DNA from: Verrucomicrobiales bacterium
GTDB lineage: Bacteria; Verrucomicrobiota; Verrucomicrobiia; Verrucomicrobiales; DEV007
Length of the DNA stretch: 64,000 bases
Assembly (NCBI GenBank): GCA_029213005.1
Contig: JARGPI010000007.1
Coordinates: forward strand, 62,001 to 126,000
Direction of reading: 5' to 3'
The notes beneath the pieces were generated by a model that worked only from the letters and a program-made list of their open reading frames with translations, was not told the origin of the DNA and did no database searches. This document shows positions 41,462 through 51,947 of this stretch, in pieces (position 1 is the first letter of the stretch; the number at the start of each line of letters is the position of its first letter). The position numbers were made by a program, and so were the translations under genes.

Positions 41462-42712
41462 ATGAAGATCCCTTGCCTCTCTCTATTAATGGTTGCTTTT
41501 ATCTGGCTAAGCCAGGCGCAGGAAAAAGAATACCCGGTCGCGACCCCAACCGATCAGCCGGATGTGGTAATCAGTCCTTATGATGCGTCCCGTCGACTGG
41601 ACGTTGAGGGCTTGAAACCGGGGACTTTGGCGGAGGATCCTATCGCAAAGAAAATTTTTCGGATACCTTTTTCCAATCCTACCAGTCGATACTACGAGGG
41701 CTACCCGGGCAGTTTGCAAGGTAAGGTGAGCGAGCCGACGCTCCCGCCCGTTTCGAGCCGCACCGATCAAGTGATTCCGCCTCCTCCGATCGGTTCAGAG
41801 CCCGCGGCTCCGCCCGAATCTCCCAGATCACAGTTCGATGGTCCCAATGCCCCTTCGTGGGCTCCGGTTTCCAACCCGCTGCCTACCGATTTGCTGAACT
41901 TTATCTATGCCTTTAATCAAAACTCGACCGTCAATGATCCCGATGCCTTGATTCCTTTCTATGCCAATCCCGTATTGAACTATTTCGGTAAACGTAATGT
42001 CGATGCTGACGATATTCGCGCAGACCGGGCTTCCTATATCAAGCGTTACCCGCAGCGTGAGTATATTCTTGATGGCCCGCCGGTACTACTCAGTCAAAAC
42101 GGGAATATTTATGAGGTAATGATGCGGTTGAAGTATGCCGTTAGCGGAAGTGGACGAATCCGCACGGGGGCGGTCTCTGACTACTTCAAAATAAAACGTG
42201 GTTCGCGCCGGTTTGAAATACTAAGTATTAATGAGGCGAAAGCTTCAGCGGCGGCCGATGAAATTCAGGCGGAGGATATCCGCCGATTTGAAACGGTCAG
42301 TCCGATAGCGACTCAACCCGGCGGCGGAACCGTTTACGAGCGCTTTGAAATCGAGCAAATCAGTCTGTTTCTCGACGCACTGGCCGCAAGCGGTGAGGTT
42401 AATGAACCTTCAGCCATGATCGATTTTATGCACCCGGAGCTGACTCTTTACTACGACATGAAGAATCCAAATCGATCGGACTTGTTATCAGATCGAAGTA
42501 ATTACATCAAACGGTGGCCGGAGCGACGCTATTGGTTGGCGGAGAAACCGGTCATTACACCCGTTGGCCCCGGTGTTTGGGATGTGGTCTCCAAAACGGG
42601 GTATGAGGTAAAAAGCGGGAGTAATACCGCAAATGGAGTTGCCACATCTGAAATCCGTCTGACTCAGACCTCCCGGGGATTGAAGGTGCTATCGATCCGC
42701 ACTCAAAAATAA
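41462..42712 (+). CDS. Secreted protein with tandem-duplicated domain
   Basis: A 416-residue exported protein. MKIPCLSLLMVAFIWLSQAQ is a signal peptide. A Pro-rich, low-complexity stretch (about residues 80-140) is followed by two related domains. The first runs from about 142 to 270 and the second from about 295 to 415. Both carry DRxxYIKRxPxRxYxLxxxPV (DRASYIKRYPQREYILDGPP and DRSNYIKRWPERRYWLAEKP), then a beta-strand pattern. The size and pattern suggest an NTF2/SnoaL-like fold. It follows the DUF1501 gene by 47 bp on the same strand. Function unknown. Confidence 0.78.
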   Translation: MKIPCLSLLMVAFIWLSQAQEKEYPVATPTDQPDVVISPYDASRRLDVEGLKPGTLAEDPIAKKIFRIPFSNPTSRYYEGYPGSLQGKVSEPTLPPVSSRTDQVIPPPPIGSEPAAPPESPRSQFDGPNAPSWAPVSNPLPTDLLNFIYAFNQNSTVNDPDALIPFYANPVLNYFGKRNVDADDIRADRASYIKRYPQREYILDGPPVLLSQNGNIYEVMMRLKYAVSGSGRIRTGAVSDYFKIKRGSRRFEILSINEAKASAAADEIQAEDIRRFETVSPIATQPGGGTVYERFEIEQISLFLDALAASGEVNEPSAMIDFMHPELTLYYDMKNPNRSDLLSDRSNYIKRWPERRYWLAEKPVITPVGPGVWDVVSKTGYEVKSGSNTANGVATSEIRLTQTSRGLKVLSIRTQK

Positions 42713-42801
42713 TCGGAGAAAAAGTGAAACGGGGTCTGCCGCTTTCACAATAGATACGTGAAAGTGCCTGAAACAGGTTCTGAAACGTCAAATATCCGAC
42801 T

Positions 42802-43017
42802 ATGAAAACAATCCACCACACACTCACTCAGGCATTGGGACGCCTCTTCGGAACCGGGCACTTCCCGTCGCCTGATGCCAATCAGTTCAACTTCTCAATG
42901 TTCAGTAGCGGTCGCGAAATCGGTAGCGATACAGAAACGCTGATTCAGGCGGATGGTTTCGGCTATTTCCTGCTGCAACGCTGCCCGGCGCCTGCTCAGT
43001 TATTTCGTCTCGATTAA
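42802..43017 (+). CDS. Possible 71-residue protein, family not recognised
   Basis: ATG at 42802 opens a frame with ordinary amino-acid composition (MKTIHHTLTQALGRLFGTGH at the start, PAQLFRLD at the end). It has no membrane segment or signal. It overlaps the end of the convergent TIR gene by 18 bp. No Shine-Dalgarno or neighbour supports it, though the TIR gene would otherwise have no partner here. A hairpin (GTGAAACGG with CCGcTTTCAC, 42724-42748) lies between it and the preceding gene. Confidence 0.4.
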   Translation: MKTIHHTLTQALGRLFGTGHFPSPDANQFNFSMFSSGREIGSDTETLIQADGFGYFLLQRCPAPAQLFRLD

Positions 43018-45681
43018 GAGACCTTTTTCCCAGGTCAGCTTCAAAACGCTTTCGCCAAATGTTTTGACGTCTCCCGGAGTGGGGGCCCGGCCTGGAATCA
43101 CAACGAGGTAAGCCGCGGGAAAACCCTGATCGGAGTATCCCGGGCCTTCATATACGATCAGTTTGTCAGGGGAGACAAAGTCAGCAACAAACAACCGTCC
43201 GTGCATCCCGGCAGGGATTTCAGGACTCTTCCAGGACAGCGATCCTTCCCGCCAGTTCCACAGAAAGACGTTGAAGCCGTGGCTGGTGACGAGATAACGA
43301 CCATCGGGAGTAAACGACATCGATCCACCGGGCTGTGCCATGTTTTGCATCAGGATCTCACTGCCGGCACTTTTTGCCGCGGGATGACTGAATGACCGGA
43401 TCGCTTCTCCTTCCGCGGTTTTGATTGAGACCTGTCCAAGCTGGTTTGTGGTTGCCAGAAGAACCTGGCCATCAATGTGCCGCAGTATCGCCGACGCAAG
43501 TTGGCCATCCAGAATTTGCGCGGTTCCGGTTTTGCTATTGGATAAATGAAAGCTCTGATCTTGACTCAGCCACAACCTCCAGGGCTCGACGTTGGCGATT
43601 CCTTTCAAAAGATTCGGGTTTGCGGTTTCAGATTGCGGAGTGTTCCCGGGGCTTCGATCGGTTTTGACAAGGGAGCCGTCAGTTTCAAGCTGATACACAC
43701 CGTTTTCAGTCGTGAAGAAAACGTCCGGGCCTTCGGTTTCAAGACCTCGAAAATATCGGAAATCCGCTCCATCTCTCCGCAATTGAGTCACTGCCGGACG
43801 GGATGTTTGATTTCCGACATTCCAAACCCGGTTGATCCCATTTACCGCCGCTGCGTGAATTTTTTTGCCATCCGGTGAAAAGCTGATCGAGGACACCGTA
43901 TCGGCGAGCCACGATTCAGTAGAGTTCACCTGATTATTGTTCCAGATTTGGAGAAGCGGGGCTCTCGTAACCAGGGCAAAGTTATCGTTGGAGACGACTT
44001 TTCCGATCGTCGAAATTTCCGGGCCTCCCTGCGACTCGTTTAGTAATTTTCCATCGGCAGTATTAAAAACTTTCATGGAACGGTTCGCATACAAGACGAT
44101 CACGCGATCGGAATCGGGTTTCATATCGAGTATTGGGAGGGGCGAAGCGGCTGGCGCTGTCCAAAGTAGATCGAGGCTCTTACCATCCTGACACGCGAGG
44201 AAACCGTTATCGAAACCCACGATCAGCCTTCCATTCACTTCGGTGTGATGTTGAACCGGCATTTGCAGGTTTTGTGTGGCGAGAAGTTTTCCATTTTCCG
44301 TGCTCCAGGCGCGGATCGCCATACCGGAAAATCCCTCGCTTTCCGAGTGGTAGAGTGTCGAATTGTCATCACTGAACCACCATTTGGCCAGATTCACCGA
44401 CTGGACGGACTCAATCTCGATCTCTTCTCCGGTCGTTAAATTGATGATGGTGGTCAGATATTTCACGTCCTTCGGCGGAGAGGGAAGCTTGCGGAAGAAA
44501 AGCCATTCGCCATCCCCTGAAATCGTTAGGTCCCGGAGATCGAGCTGATGTCCCGGGAACACTTTTTCGTAGACCAGGTGGAGGTCGCTTATATCGCGAA
44601 CGGCGAGCATTTTGCTCCCATCCGGTTGCACTTCCACCCCGAAAACCCTTGTGGCGCAGAATGACCGGGATTCGGTTTGCATCATCAGGGATTGCGACTG
44701 CCAGACCGTTTCCCCCAGGTTAAGGTCCCGGATTTGGACGCTGCCGAGTTGGTCCTGGACGATCAGTTTGGATCCCTTTTCAGCAAACATTGAAAAAGCG
44801 GCGGCGCGTCGACTTCGAAACTGATCACTCAGATTTCGGCATTTTTCCCAGGCGGCGGCAAAGCCGGGATCAAAATTCAGATCGTCCCGACCAAATTGCC
44901 GGGCGGCGTTGTAAAGGAGGACGGATTCCCCGTATTTCGCGTCATTTTTGGCGCCTTGAGCGGCTATCACGAGTTGGGCCGCGAGAGCTTCTTCGGCTTT
45001 GTTCCGCTCCAGAAGAAAGAGAACGGCCAGAGTCGTCATCACCGCCAGCAGCGCCAAGCTGATCGAAGTTAACAACCACATGCGACGAACTTTCCGGGCA
45101 TGATCCCGTCGGGTCAGTTCGGCATAACCGACTCCGAGAACTCCCGCGAGGATTTTGAGTTTCGCATTGGTTTTTCCATCTTTACCGGGACGCACATCTG
45201 CGGCGATCGGCTCCGTTCGTTGTCCGGTTATCTCGCCGTTCTCATCGACACCGAAGCGGGCCGCTTTCGGGAAACATTCCGATTCGGCACGGTACCCGGG
45301 GCGCCCGTCGGAAGCGCAGGGTTCGCCATCGACGATCAAATAGATGATCCGGTCCTCGCGACCGATTTTCTTAAAATGTTTGATCTCTTCATTAACCCAC
45401 CTCGATTTGACGGCGTTGGGTGAGCAAATCACGATGAGATACTTCGAATTTTGCAAGGCCGTTTCCAGCATCTCGGTGAACTTGGCGCCGGTCGGGAGCT
45501 CGTCTCGATCCCGGAAAACCGGGTAGACCCGACGCGGAACGCGATGCCCTCGCTCGGTCTCGGCTCCGACCAGTGTCTTCGGGACGGTATATCGTTCCAG
45601 AGAGCGGTGGAGCCATTCGGCCCACGCTTGGTCAACCTGGCTGTAGCTGATAAAAGCCCAATAATCGCGAAGTTGCGGCAT
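43000..45681 (-). CDS. TIR domain / transmembrane / beta-propeller protein
   Basis: An 893-residue protein. The N-terminal TIR domain (residues 5-125) starts DYWAFISYSQVDQAW, includes VFRDRDELPTG, and has SRWVNEE at 93-99, the position of the catalytic Glu of NAD-cleaving TIR domains. A conserved extension (TNAKLKILAGVLGVGYAELT, 171-190) leads to one transmembrane helix (202-224). The rest is a WD40/YVTN-like propeller, with blades such as SSISFSPDGKKIHAAAVNGI and SMSFTPDGRYLVTSHGFNVF. This suggests a membrane-anchored TIR with a sensing propeller. A role in immune signalling is possible, but no second defence gene is visible, so ordinary signal transduction is equally open. Confidence 0.88.
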   Translation of the reverse strand: MPQLRDYWAFISYSQVDQAWAEWLHRSLERYTVPKTLVGAETERGHRVPRRVYPVFRDRDELPTGAKFTEMLETALQNSKYLIVICSPNAVKSRWVNEEIKHFKKIGREDRIIYLIVDGEPCASDGRPGYRAESECFPKAARFGVDENGEITGQRTEPIAADVRPGKDGKTNAKLKILAGVLGVGYAELTRRDHARKVRRMWLLTSISLALLAVMTTLAVLFLLERNKAEEALAAQLVIAAQGAKNDAKYGESVLLYNAARQFGRDDLNFDPGFAAAWEKCRNLSDQFRSRRAAAFSMFAEKGSKLIVQDQLGSVQIRDLNLGETVWQSQSLMMQTESRSFCATRVFGVEVQPDGSKMLAVRDISDLHLVYEKVFPGHQLDLRDLTISGDGEWLFFRKLPSPPKDVKYLTTIINLTTGEEIEIESVQSVNLAKWWFSDDNSTLYHSESEGFSGMAIRAWSTENGKLLATQNLQMPVQHHTEVNGRLIVGFDNGFLACQDGKSLDLLWTAPAASPLPILDMKPDSDRVIVLYANRSMKVFNTADGKLLNESQGGPEISTIGKVVSNDNFALVTRAPLLQIWNNNQVNSTESWLADTVSSISFSPDGKKIHAAAVNGINRVWNVGNQTSRPAVTQLRRDGADFRYFRGLETEGPDVFFTTENGVYQLETDGSLVKTDRSPGNTPQSETANPNLLKGIANVEPWRLWLSQDQSFHLSNSKTGTAQILDGQLASAILRHIDGQVLLATTNQLGQVSIKTAEGEAIRSFSHPAAKSAGSEILMQNMAQPGGSMSFTPDGRYLVTSHGFNVFLWNWREGSLSWKSPEIPAGMHGRLFVADFVSPDKLIVYEGPGYSDQGFPAAYLVVIPGRAPTPGDVKTFGESVLKLTWEKGLLIETK

Positions 45682-45733
45682 GGCCCACCATCACGATTTT
45701 GAAATCATTCACAATGATTCTTTGCCGCTTTGT

Positions 45734-46411
45734 CTAGGCCAGCGCATTCTTTTCGTAGCGACCGCCATCCGGATCAGTGGCGTGGGCATAGAAGTGAAAA
45801 CCAAGATCAAGCGTGGTTTTCGCTGCTATCAAAACCAGCAACATGATAGTTGCTGATCCCAGCAGGGTGACAGCAAAGGCACCAAGCAGGACGATGGTTT
45901 GAAGAACCACGACGCGACGAAATGGCTCGTATTTCTGGTTTTCTAAAATCGTCTCGCGGTATTCCCGCTGGCCGATGAAATTCCAGAGAAAAGAGAAAAG
46001 ATGGCTCAGGAACAGGAAGAGAACTGCCCAACCGGCTATCTTTAAAACATCGACAAAAAGAAGTGGCGCAGCAAAGAGCGGACTCACAAAGGCTTCGTCT
46101 TCCTTCAGAAATAAGACGAAGAAGGCAAACACCGAGCAGTAAATGCCGAACTGAATGAGAAAAAACAGAATGCCGGTCAGCTTTGGCGCCGGCAGGCGGA
46201 CTGATTTCGGGCGTTTTTGAGCCATCAGCATTCTGGGGATGTTCAGGCCGGTGAGTATGATGCCCTCCATCCAGTAAACTCCGAGAATTTCGTAGGTGCC
46301 CCATTCCCACATAATAGCGCCGATAATCGGCACCATATTTGCCAAAGCCAGCACCATTCCGGATAAAAAGGGAGGGCCGTTAAGCCCGGATGATACGCGG
46401 TCCAATATCAT
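45734..46411 (-). CDS. DUF6498-like integral membrane protein
   Basis: A 225-residue polytopic membrane protein with about five or six transmembrane helices. The segments are PFLSGMVLALANMVPIIGAI, TGILFFLIQFGIYCSVFAFF, VLKIAGWAVLFLFLSHLFSF and TIVLLGAFAVTLLGSATIML. The N-terminal WGTYEILGVYWMEGIILTGL and the C-terminal KTTLDLGFHFYAHATDPDGG resemble DUF6498 proteins. It lies 52 bp upstream of the TIR gene on the same strand, so it could be co-transcribed. No catalytic motif is evident. Confidence 0.75.
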   Translation of the reverse strand: MILDRVSSGLNGPPFLSGMVLALANMVPIIGAIMWEWGTYEILGVYWMEGIILTGLNIPRMLMAQKRPKSVRLPAPKLTGILFFLIQFGIYCSVFAFFVLFLKEDEAFVSPLFAAPLLFVDVLKIAGWAVLFLFLSHLFSFLWNFIGQREYRETILENQKYEPFRRVVVLQTIVLLGAFAVTLLGSATIMLLVLIAAKTTLDLGFHFYAHATDPDGGRYEKNALA

Positions 46412-46542
46412 TTCTCACAGTTTCGAGGATTTGAGTGAGCTTGTCCACCCGGAATCTGATGTGGTATGAGGCGTTTTTCTCACTTTTTCCCTAGCATTCA
46501 TCGCCTCAAGCGGCATCTTCCGTGGTTTGTTCCATATTATTA

Positions 46543-49365
46543 ATGAGTTCCTCTATCGCGAGTCGCGCTAACGCTGATGTGATCGAATCTTTGTATCTCG
46601 ATTGGAAGCAAGACCCTGAATCTGTGGATTCCGATTGGTCCAGGTTTTTTGAAGGTTTTGAGCTTGGTATGACCATGACTCCGGAAGCCGATCGAGCCTC
46701 CCGGTCAGGAAAAGGTAAAGCGTCGTCAGCCGGTAGTGAGATGGTTGGAGGTCTCGATCTCGCGACACGTGCTCGAATCGTATCGTTGGTTTACACTTAT
46801 CGGGCTCTGGGACACATGGGTGCCCATCTCGACCCGCTTGAGAACAAGGCTCCTGCTCCGAAAGCATTGCGACTTGATGAATTTGGTCTTCTTCCGGATC
46901 ATCTCGACGAGGAAATTTCCACACAGTTTTATGAAGGTGGGCGTCATATGCCCCTCCGCGAGTTAGTGGACCGCCTTTCCCGGACTTACTGCCAGAAGAT
47001 CGGCTTTGAATATATGCACATCCAGCAGCCCGAGGTGAGGAACTGGATTCGCGAAAGAATCGAGCCGAGGATCGATCAGACGGATGTCGATCTGGAAAAA
47101 ATTCGCAACGTTTTTACCTGGCTGACTCATGCAGATGGTTTCGAGCAGTTTCTCCATCGCAAATATGTGGGGCAGAAGCGCTTTTCGCTGGAAGGCGGGG
47201 ATTCGCTGATGGTGTCACTCAACGGGATTTTCGAAGCCTGTCCTGATAACGGCATTTCTCAAATCGTGATGGGGATGGCCCACCGCGGACGCCTCAATGT
47301 ACTGGCTAACTTTTTAAACAAGCCGCTTTCGGTGATTCTCTATGAGTTCACGGAAAATTATGTGCCTAACCTGGTTGCCGGTGACGGGGACGTGAAATAT
47401 CACCTCGGATTTGATGTTTACCGCAAAACCCAGAGCGGGGACGTGGTCGACATCCATCTCGGGGCCAACCCGAGTCATTTGGAGGCGGTCAACGGCGTCG
47501 TCGAAGGGAAAGCCCGCGCCAAACAGAGACTGCTCGATGCCGATCTCCGGGATGGAGGAGTGGACCGACGGAGCGTGTTGCCGATTTTGATTCATGGTGA
47601 CGCCGCTTTTGCTGGTCAGGGAAGTGTGGCTGAAACCCTGAACCTGTCTCAGTTAAAAGGGTACCGGACGGGCGGAACAATTCACATCGTGATCAATAAC
47701 CAGATTGGTTTCACCACGACGCCGGAAGATGCGCGGTCCTCCCATTACTGCACCGACGTCGCGAAGATGATCGATGCACCGATTTTTCATGTGAACGGCG
47801 ATTCGCCTCTGGACGTTCTTTTTGTTTCAGAGTTGGCCGCGAGATTCCGCCAAACTTTCAGGAGAGACGTTGTGATCGACATCGTTTGTTATCGTCGACA
47901 TGGGCACAACGAAGGTGACGAGCCCGCCTTCACTTTGCCGAAGACTTATCAGAACATCCGCTCTCACGACACTCCGGCAGTATTGTTCCGGGAGGAAATG
48001 ATTGCGGCCGGGAATCTTACCCGGGAGGAAGCCACCAAGATCGAACAGGATCACAAGGACCTTCTTGAAAACCAGTTAACGGAGTTGAGGGAAGCGGAGG
48101 AAAAAGGCGAGAGCCACATTCTGGGGCATCAGAGTTCGGAGATCGAACAGCTTCAGGGGGCTCAGCCGGAGTATACCCATCAGGTCATTCCAACCGGATA
48201 CAGTGCGGAGCGACTAGTCTACATCGGAACTCAGACCACTCAGGTTCCGGAAGGAGTGAATGTGAACCGGAAGCTGGCAAAGCGCTTTCTCGGTTCGCGG
48301 GCCGAAGCGATTAAAAACGGAAATGCCATCAACTGGGCTTTTGCGGAATCGCTCGCTTTTGGATCCCTGCTGGATCAGGGGAACGCAGTCCGTCTTTCGG
48401 GTCAGGACTGTCGGCGCGGTACCTTCAGTCAGCGACACGCGGTTCTTTACGATCCTGAAACCCGGGAGCGCTACACTCCGCTCAATCACATCGAGCCGGA
48501 TCAGAAAACCAAGCTCTGGGTCTACAACAGTCTCCTTTCCGAGTTTGCGGTTCTCGGTTATGAATATGGGTATTCCGCTCTGGCTCCCGATATGTTGGTG
48601 CTGTGGGAGGCTCAGTTTGGAGACTTCGTGAACGGGGCTCAGGTAATAATTGATCAGTTTATCTGTTCCGCGGAATCCAAGTGGCAGAGAATTTGTAATT
48701 TGGTGATGTTATTGCCTCACGGTTACGAAGGACAGGGGCCGGAACACAGTAGTGCGCGCCTTGAGCGTTTTCTCCAGTTGGCGGCGGATAACAACATGAT
48801 TATCTGTAATCTGACCACACCGGCTCAGTACTTTCACGTGTTGCGTCGTCAAATCGTTCGGGAGGATGTCCGTAAGCCGTTGATTTTGATGACTCCGAAG
48901 AGTCTTCTCAACCATCCTGAGTGTGTGTCCACCATTGAGGACATGGCTGAGGGCACTCACTTCCATGAAATTTTTGATGATCATCATCCGAAGCGAAAAG
49001 ATGCCTCTCAGGTCAACCGGGTGATTTTCTGTTCTGGAAAAGTTTACTACGATCTCGCTGCCTATCGTGAGCAGCATGAGATAATTGATACGGCGATCAT
49101 TCGTGTCGAGCAGCTTTATCCCTATGACTGGGACCGGATGGACGAGTTGGGCCGGAAGTATAAAAATGCTTCCAAATGGGTTTGGTGTCAGGAAGAGCCT
49201 CTCAACATGGGAGCATGGACATTTATCTGGCGACGTATCCAGAAACTGACCTCTCACCGGGTCCGTTATGCGGGACGTGAACCGTCAGCGAGCACCGCTA
49301 CCGGCTCCAAAGCGATTCATAAATATGAGCAGCAAGCTCTCGTCCAACAGGCCTTTAACAAATAG
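46543..49365 (+). CDS. sucA: 2-oxoglutarate dehydrogenase E1 component
   Basis: A 940-residue thiamine-diphosphate enzyme, the E1 of the 2-oxoglutarate dehydrogenase complex of the TCA cycle. The N-terminal segment VIESLYLDWKQDPESVDSDW is the E2-interaction region of SucA. Core motifs follow: MGMAHRGRLNVLANFLNKP, HLGANPSHLEAVNGVVEGKA, HGDAAFAGQGSVAETLNLS, VICYRRHGHNEGDEPAFT-like residues and LLPHGYEGQGPEHSSARLER. Length matches the family. The start at 46543 (MSSSIASRANADV) is chosen over an upstream in-frame codon because it fits the family N-terminus. odhB follows by 49 bp. No dihydrolipoyl dehydrogenase is present in the window. Confidence 0.96.
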   Translation: MSSSIASRANADVIESLYLDWKQDPESVDSDWSRFFEGFELGMTMTPEADRASRSGKGKASSAGSEMVGGLDLATRARIVSLVYTYRALGHMGAHLDPLENKAPAPKALRLDEFGLLPDHLDEEISTQFYEGGRHMPLRELVDRLSRTYCQKIGFEYMHIQQPEVRNWIRERIEPRIDQTDVDLEKIRNVFTWLTHADGFEQFLHRKYVGQKRFSLEGGDSLMVSLNGIFEACPDNGISQIVMGMAHRGRLNVLANFLNKPLSVILYEFTENYVPNLVAGDGDVKYHLGFDVYRKTQSGDVVDIHLGANPSHLEAVNGVVEGKARAKQRLLDADLRDGGVDRRSVLPILIHGDAAFAGQGSVAETLNLSQLKGYRTGGTIHIVINNQIGFTTTPEDARSSHYCTDVAKMIDAPIFHVNGDSPLDVLFVSELAARFRQTFRRDVVIDIVCYRRHGHNEGDEPAFTLPKTYQNIRSHDTPAVLFREEMIAAGNLTREEATKIEQDHKDLLENQLTELREAEEKGESHILGHQSSEIEQLQGAQPEYTHQVIPTGYSAERLVYIGTQTTQVPEGVNVNRKLAKRFLGSRAEAIKNGNAINWAFAESLAFGSLLDQGNAVRLSGQDCRRGTFSQRHAVLYDPETRERYTPLNHIEPDQKTKLWVYNSLLSEFAVLGYEYGYSALAPDMLVLWEAQFGDFVNGAQVIIDQFICSAESKWQRICNLVMLLPHGYEGQGPEHSSARLERFLQLAADNNMIICNLTTPAQYFHVLRRQIVREDVRKPLILMTPKSLLNHPECVSTIEDMAEGTHFHEIFDDHHPKRKDASQVNRVIFCSGKVYYDLAAYREQHEIIDTAIIRVEQLYPYDWDRMDELGRKYKNASKWVWCQEEPLNMGAWTFIWRRIQKLTSHRVRYAGREPSASTATGSKAIHKYEQQALVQQAFNK

Positions 49366-49414
49366 GTCTCCTCTTTTCCAATTATTTTTTACTATATCTA
49401 TTTAACTATCCATC

Positions 49415-50581
49415 ATGGCTCACGAACTCAAGATTCCATCAGTTGGCGAATCAATTACCTCCGCAACCATCGCTGAATGGCACAAAGGTGATGGTCAATA
49501 TGTGAGAGCCGGGGAAGAGGTTCTTACGATCGAGACGGATAAAGTGTCTCAGTCTCTCGAAGCCCAGGTTAGCGGTAAATTGACTCATATCGCTGCGGAA
49601 GGCGATGAGGTGGATATCGGTGCCATCGTGGCAACGATCGACGAGTCTGCCGAGGCTCCGCCGGAGGCGGCGGGTGACCCTAAACCGGCAACAACAGCGA
49701 GTGCTGCTCCCGCCGCAGCGAAGACGGTGACCGTTCAGAGAGATTCCCGGGCGACTTCGGTAGCAACCAATATTGCGGCCGACAAGGGTATCGATCTCGC
49801 AACGGTGAAGGGCAGTGGGCCCCGTGGGAAAATCACTAAAGAAGATGTGCTTTCCGCCGGCGGTGGGCAGGCAGCTGAAAAGCGGTTTACCCGGAAGAAA
49901 ATGACGCCTCTTCGGCGGAAGATCGCGGACCATCTGGTCAATGCGCAGCAGAACGCGGCGATTCTCACGACTTTCAATGAGTGCGACATGAGCTCGATCA
50001 TGGCGACCCGGAAACGGGTTCAGGACGAGTTCGTGGAAAAGCACGGGGTGAAGCTTGGCTTTATGTCCTTTTTCCTGAAGGCAGTGGTGGAAGGACTTCA
50101 GGAAGTTCCCTCCATTAACGGTCGAATTGAAGGGGATGAAATCATTCAGAATCAATTCTACGATATCGGCGTCGCTGTCGGGACGGAAAAAGGTCTCGTG
50201 GTGCCGGTAATTAGAGATGTTGATAAGAAATCTTTTGCTGAAATCGAACAGGATATCATCGATTACGCAACGAAGGCCCGTGAAGGAAAAATCCAGCTCG
50301 CTGATCTCCTGGGAGGTGTCTTTACTGTGACGAACGGTGGTATTTACGGCTCGCTTTTAAGTACGCCGATCATCAATCCACCGCAGTCGGGAATTCTCGG
50401 AATGCACACCATTCAACAGCGACCTGTAGCGGTCGATGGTGAAGTGGTGATTCGTCCGATGATGTATCTCGCACTGAGTTACGATCACCGGATTGTGGAT
50501 GGCAAAGAGGCCGTAACCTTTCTGGTGAAGGTAAAAGAGTGCCTCGAAGAGCCTGAAGCGATGATGATGGGACTGGTCTAA
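49415..50581 (+). CDS. sucB: Dihydrolipoyllysine-residue succinyltransferase (E2 of 2-oxoglutarate dehydrogenase)
   Basis: A 388-residue E2. The lipoyl domain (residues 1-77) has [15 protein letters not shown] with the lipoylated Lys43. An Ala/Pro linker leads to the peripheral subunit-binding domain (about 110-147; [25 protein letters not shown]). The catalytic domain contains [40 protein letters not shown] residues and the active-site [13 protein letters not shown]. It moves the succinyl group from E1 to CoA. The gene follows sucA and its stop overlaps the stop of the convergent membrane protein gene by four bases. Confidence 0.96.
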   Translation: MAHELKIPSVGESITSATIAEWHKGDGQYVRAGEEVLTIETDKVSQSLEAQVSGKLTHIAAEGDEVDIGAIVATIDESAEAPPEAAGDPKPATTASAAPAAAKTVTVQRDSRATSVATNIAADKGIDLATVKGSGPRGKITKEDVLSAGGGQAAEKRFTRKKMTPLRRKIADHLVNAQQNAAILTTFNECDMSSIMATRKRVQDEFVEKHGVKLGFMSFFLKAVVEGLQEVPSINGRIEGDEIIQNQFYDIGVAVGTEKGLVVPVIRDVDKKSFAEIEQDIIDYATKAREGKIQLADLLGGVFTVTNGGIYGSLLSTPIINPPQSGILGMHTIQQRPVAVDGEVVIRPMMYLALSYDHRIVDGKEAVTFLVKVKECLEEPEAMMMGLV

Positions 50582-51930
50582 ATCCGGTTTCCGAAAAAGA
50601 GGTAGGCCATTGCGACGGCTCCGATAATTCCAGCGAGGTCGGCAATCAGGCCGGCCACGATGGTATATCGGGTCCGGATCACTCCGACGGCTCCGAAATA
50701 CACCGCCAGGGTGTAAAAGGTGGTTTCCGTAGAGCCCTGCATGGTGCAGGCGAGGGAACCAATGAAGGAGTCGACTCCGTGAGTCTGCATTGCGTCAACG
50801 GCTGCTCCCCGGGCACCGGAACCGCTGAGCGGTTTCATCAAAGCAACGGGAAGCGCCTCGACCCAACGGGTGTCGCCGAATGGGCTGAAGACAAAGCGGA
50901 AAGCGTTCATTAGATAGACCATCGCTCCCGAGGCCCGGAACACACCAATCGCGATGAGCATCGCGACGAGGTAGGGAATGATTTTGACAGCGACTCCGAA
51001 TCCTTCTTTGGCACCTTCGACAAATGACTCGTAGACGTTCACTTTGCGGATCGCGGCGAGAATAATGAAACTGAAGATGATACCAAAGATGATGAAGGAA
51101 CCGAGAAATTCGGATTGAGTCCCCATCGGCCCCGGAATCAACGCAGTAACTTCTTCGATCCGGCTGAGTTGACTGGCTGTGGCGGTATCTCCGAGCGCCT
51201 TCAGATCGGCCAACTCCGTCATGAGGGTTTCGCGGGTCGGGGCCCAGCTGTTATCGAGGTTGCGGAAGTAGGCGATCATTCCACCGACGAGAAGGGCACC
51301 GCCGCCGAGGTAGGCGAGAACGACGGGTTGGAACAGATTGATTTTCTGGATCAAACTGACGGTTATTAAACCGACCATCGTGGAAATAAAGGTAGCTGCG
51401 AGGATCGGGATAAAGATATCGGTCGGGTTTGCCGCACCGTTGGCAAGTCGCAGGGCGATGATTGATACCGGAATCAGGGTGAGTCCGGAAGTATTGAGAA
51501 CCAGAAACATGATCTGGGCGTTACTGGCGGTTTCTTTATCCGGATTTAACTCCTGGAGGTGATTCATCGCTTTCAACCCGAGCGGTGTCGCGGCGTTGTC
51601 GAGCCCGAGCATGTTGGCCGCGAAGTTCATCATCATCGAACCCATCGCTGGATGGTTCTTCGGGATCTCGGGAAACAGGCGGCTGAAGAAGGGGGATACG
51701 AGGCGGGTCAGGATATTGATCGCTCCGCCGTTTTCGCCGATTTTCATGATTCCCAACCACAGCGCCATGACCCCGATCAATCCAAGCGAGATATCGACTG
51801 AGACCCTTGCGAGACTGTGGATCGAATCCACCATCGCCGGGAAAATAGAGAGGTCGCCTTGAAACAATTTAATAAAGGCGACGACGAAGCCGATGATAAA
51901 AAAGGCGATCCAGATGTAGTTGAGAACCAT
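50578..51930 (-). CDS. Nucleoside-recognition (Gate) domain membrane protein, SpmA/SpmB-type fusion
   Basis: A 450-residue polytopic inner-membrane protein. Its first half resembles spore maturation protein A ([61 protein letters not shown]). Its second half resembles SpmB ([55 protein letters not shown]). Such SpmA-SpmB fusions occur in many non-sporulating bacteria; the transported molecule is not established. It starts at 51930, 17 bp upstream of the esterase gene on the same strand. Confidence 0.88.
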   Translation of the reverse strand: MVLNYIWIAFFIIGFVVAFIKLFQGDLSIFPAMVDSIHSLARVSVDISLGLIGVMALWLGIMKIGENGGAINILTRLVSPFFSRLFPEIPKNHPAMGSMMMNFAANMLGLDNAATPLGLKAMNHLQELNPDKETASNAQIMFLVLNTSGLTLIPVSIIALRLANGAANPTDIFIPILAATFISTMVGLITVSLIQKINLFQPVVLAYLGGGALLVGGMIAYFRNLDNSWAPTRETLMTELADLKALGDTATASQLSRIEEVTALIPGPMGTQSEFLGSFIIFGIIFSFIILAAIRKVNVYESFVEGAKEGFGVAVKIIPYLVAMLIAIGVFRASGAMVYLMNAFRFVFSPFGDTRWVEALPVALMKPLSGSGARGAAVDAMQTHGVDSFIGSLACTMQGSTETTFYTLAVYFGAVGVIRTRYTIVAGLIADLAGIIGAVAMAYLFFGNRI

Positions 51931-51947
51931 GTCGTGTTTAGAAACGG

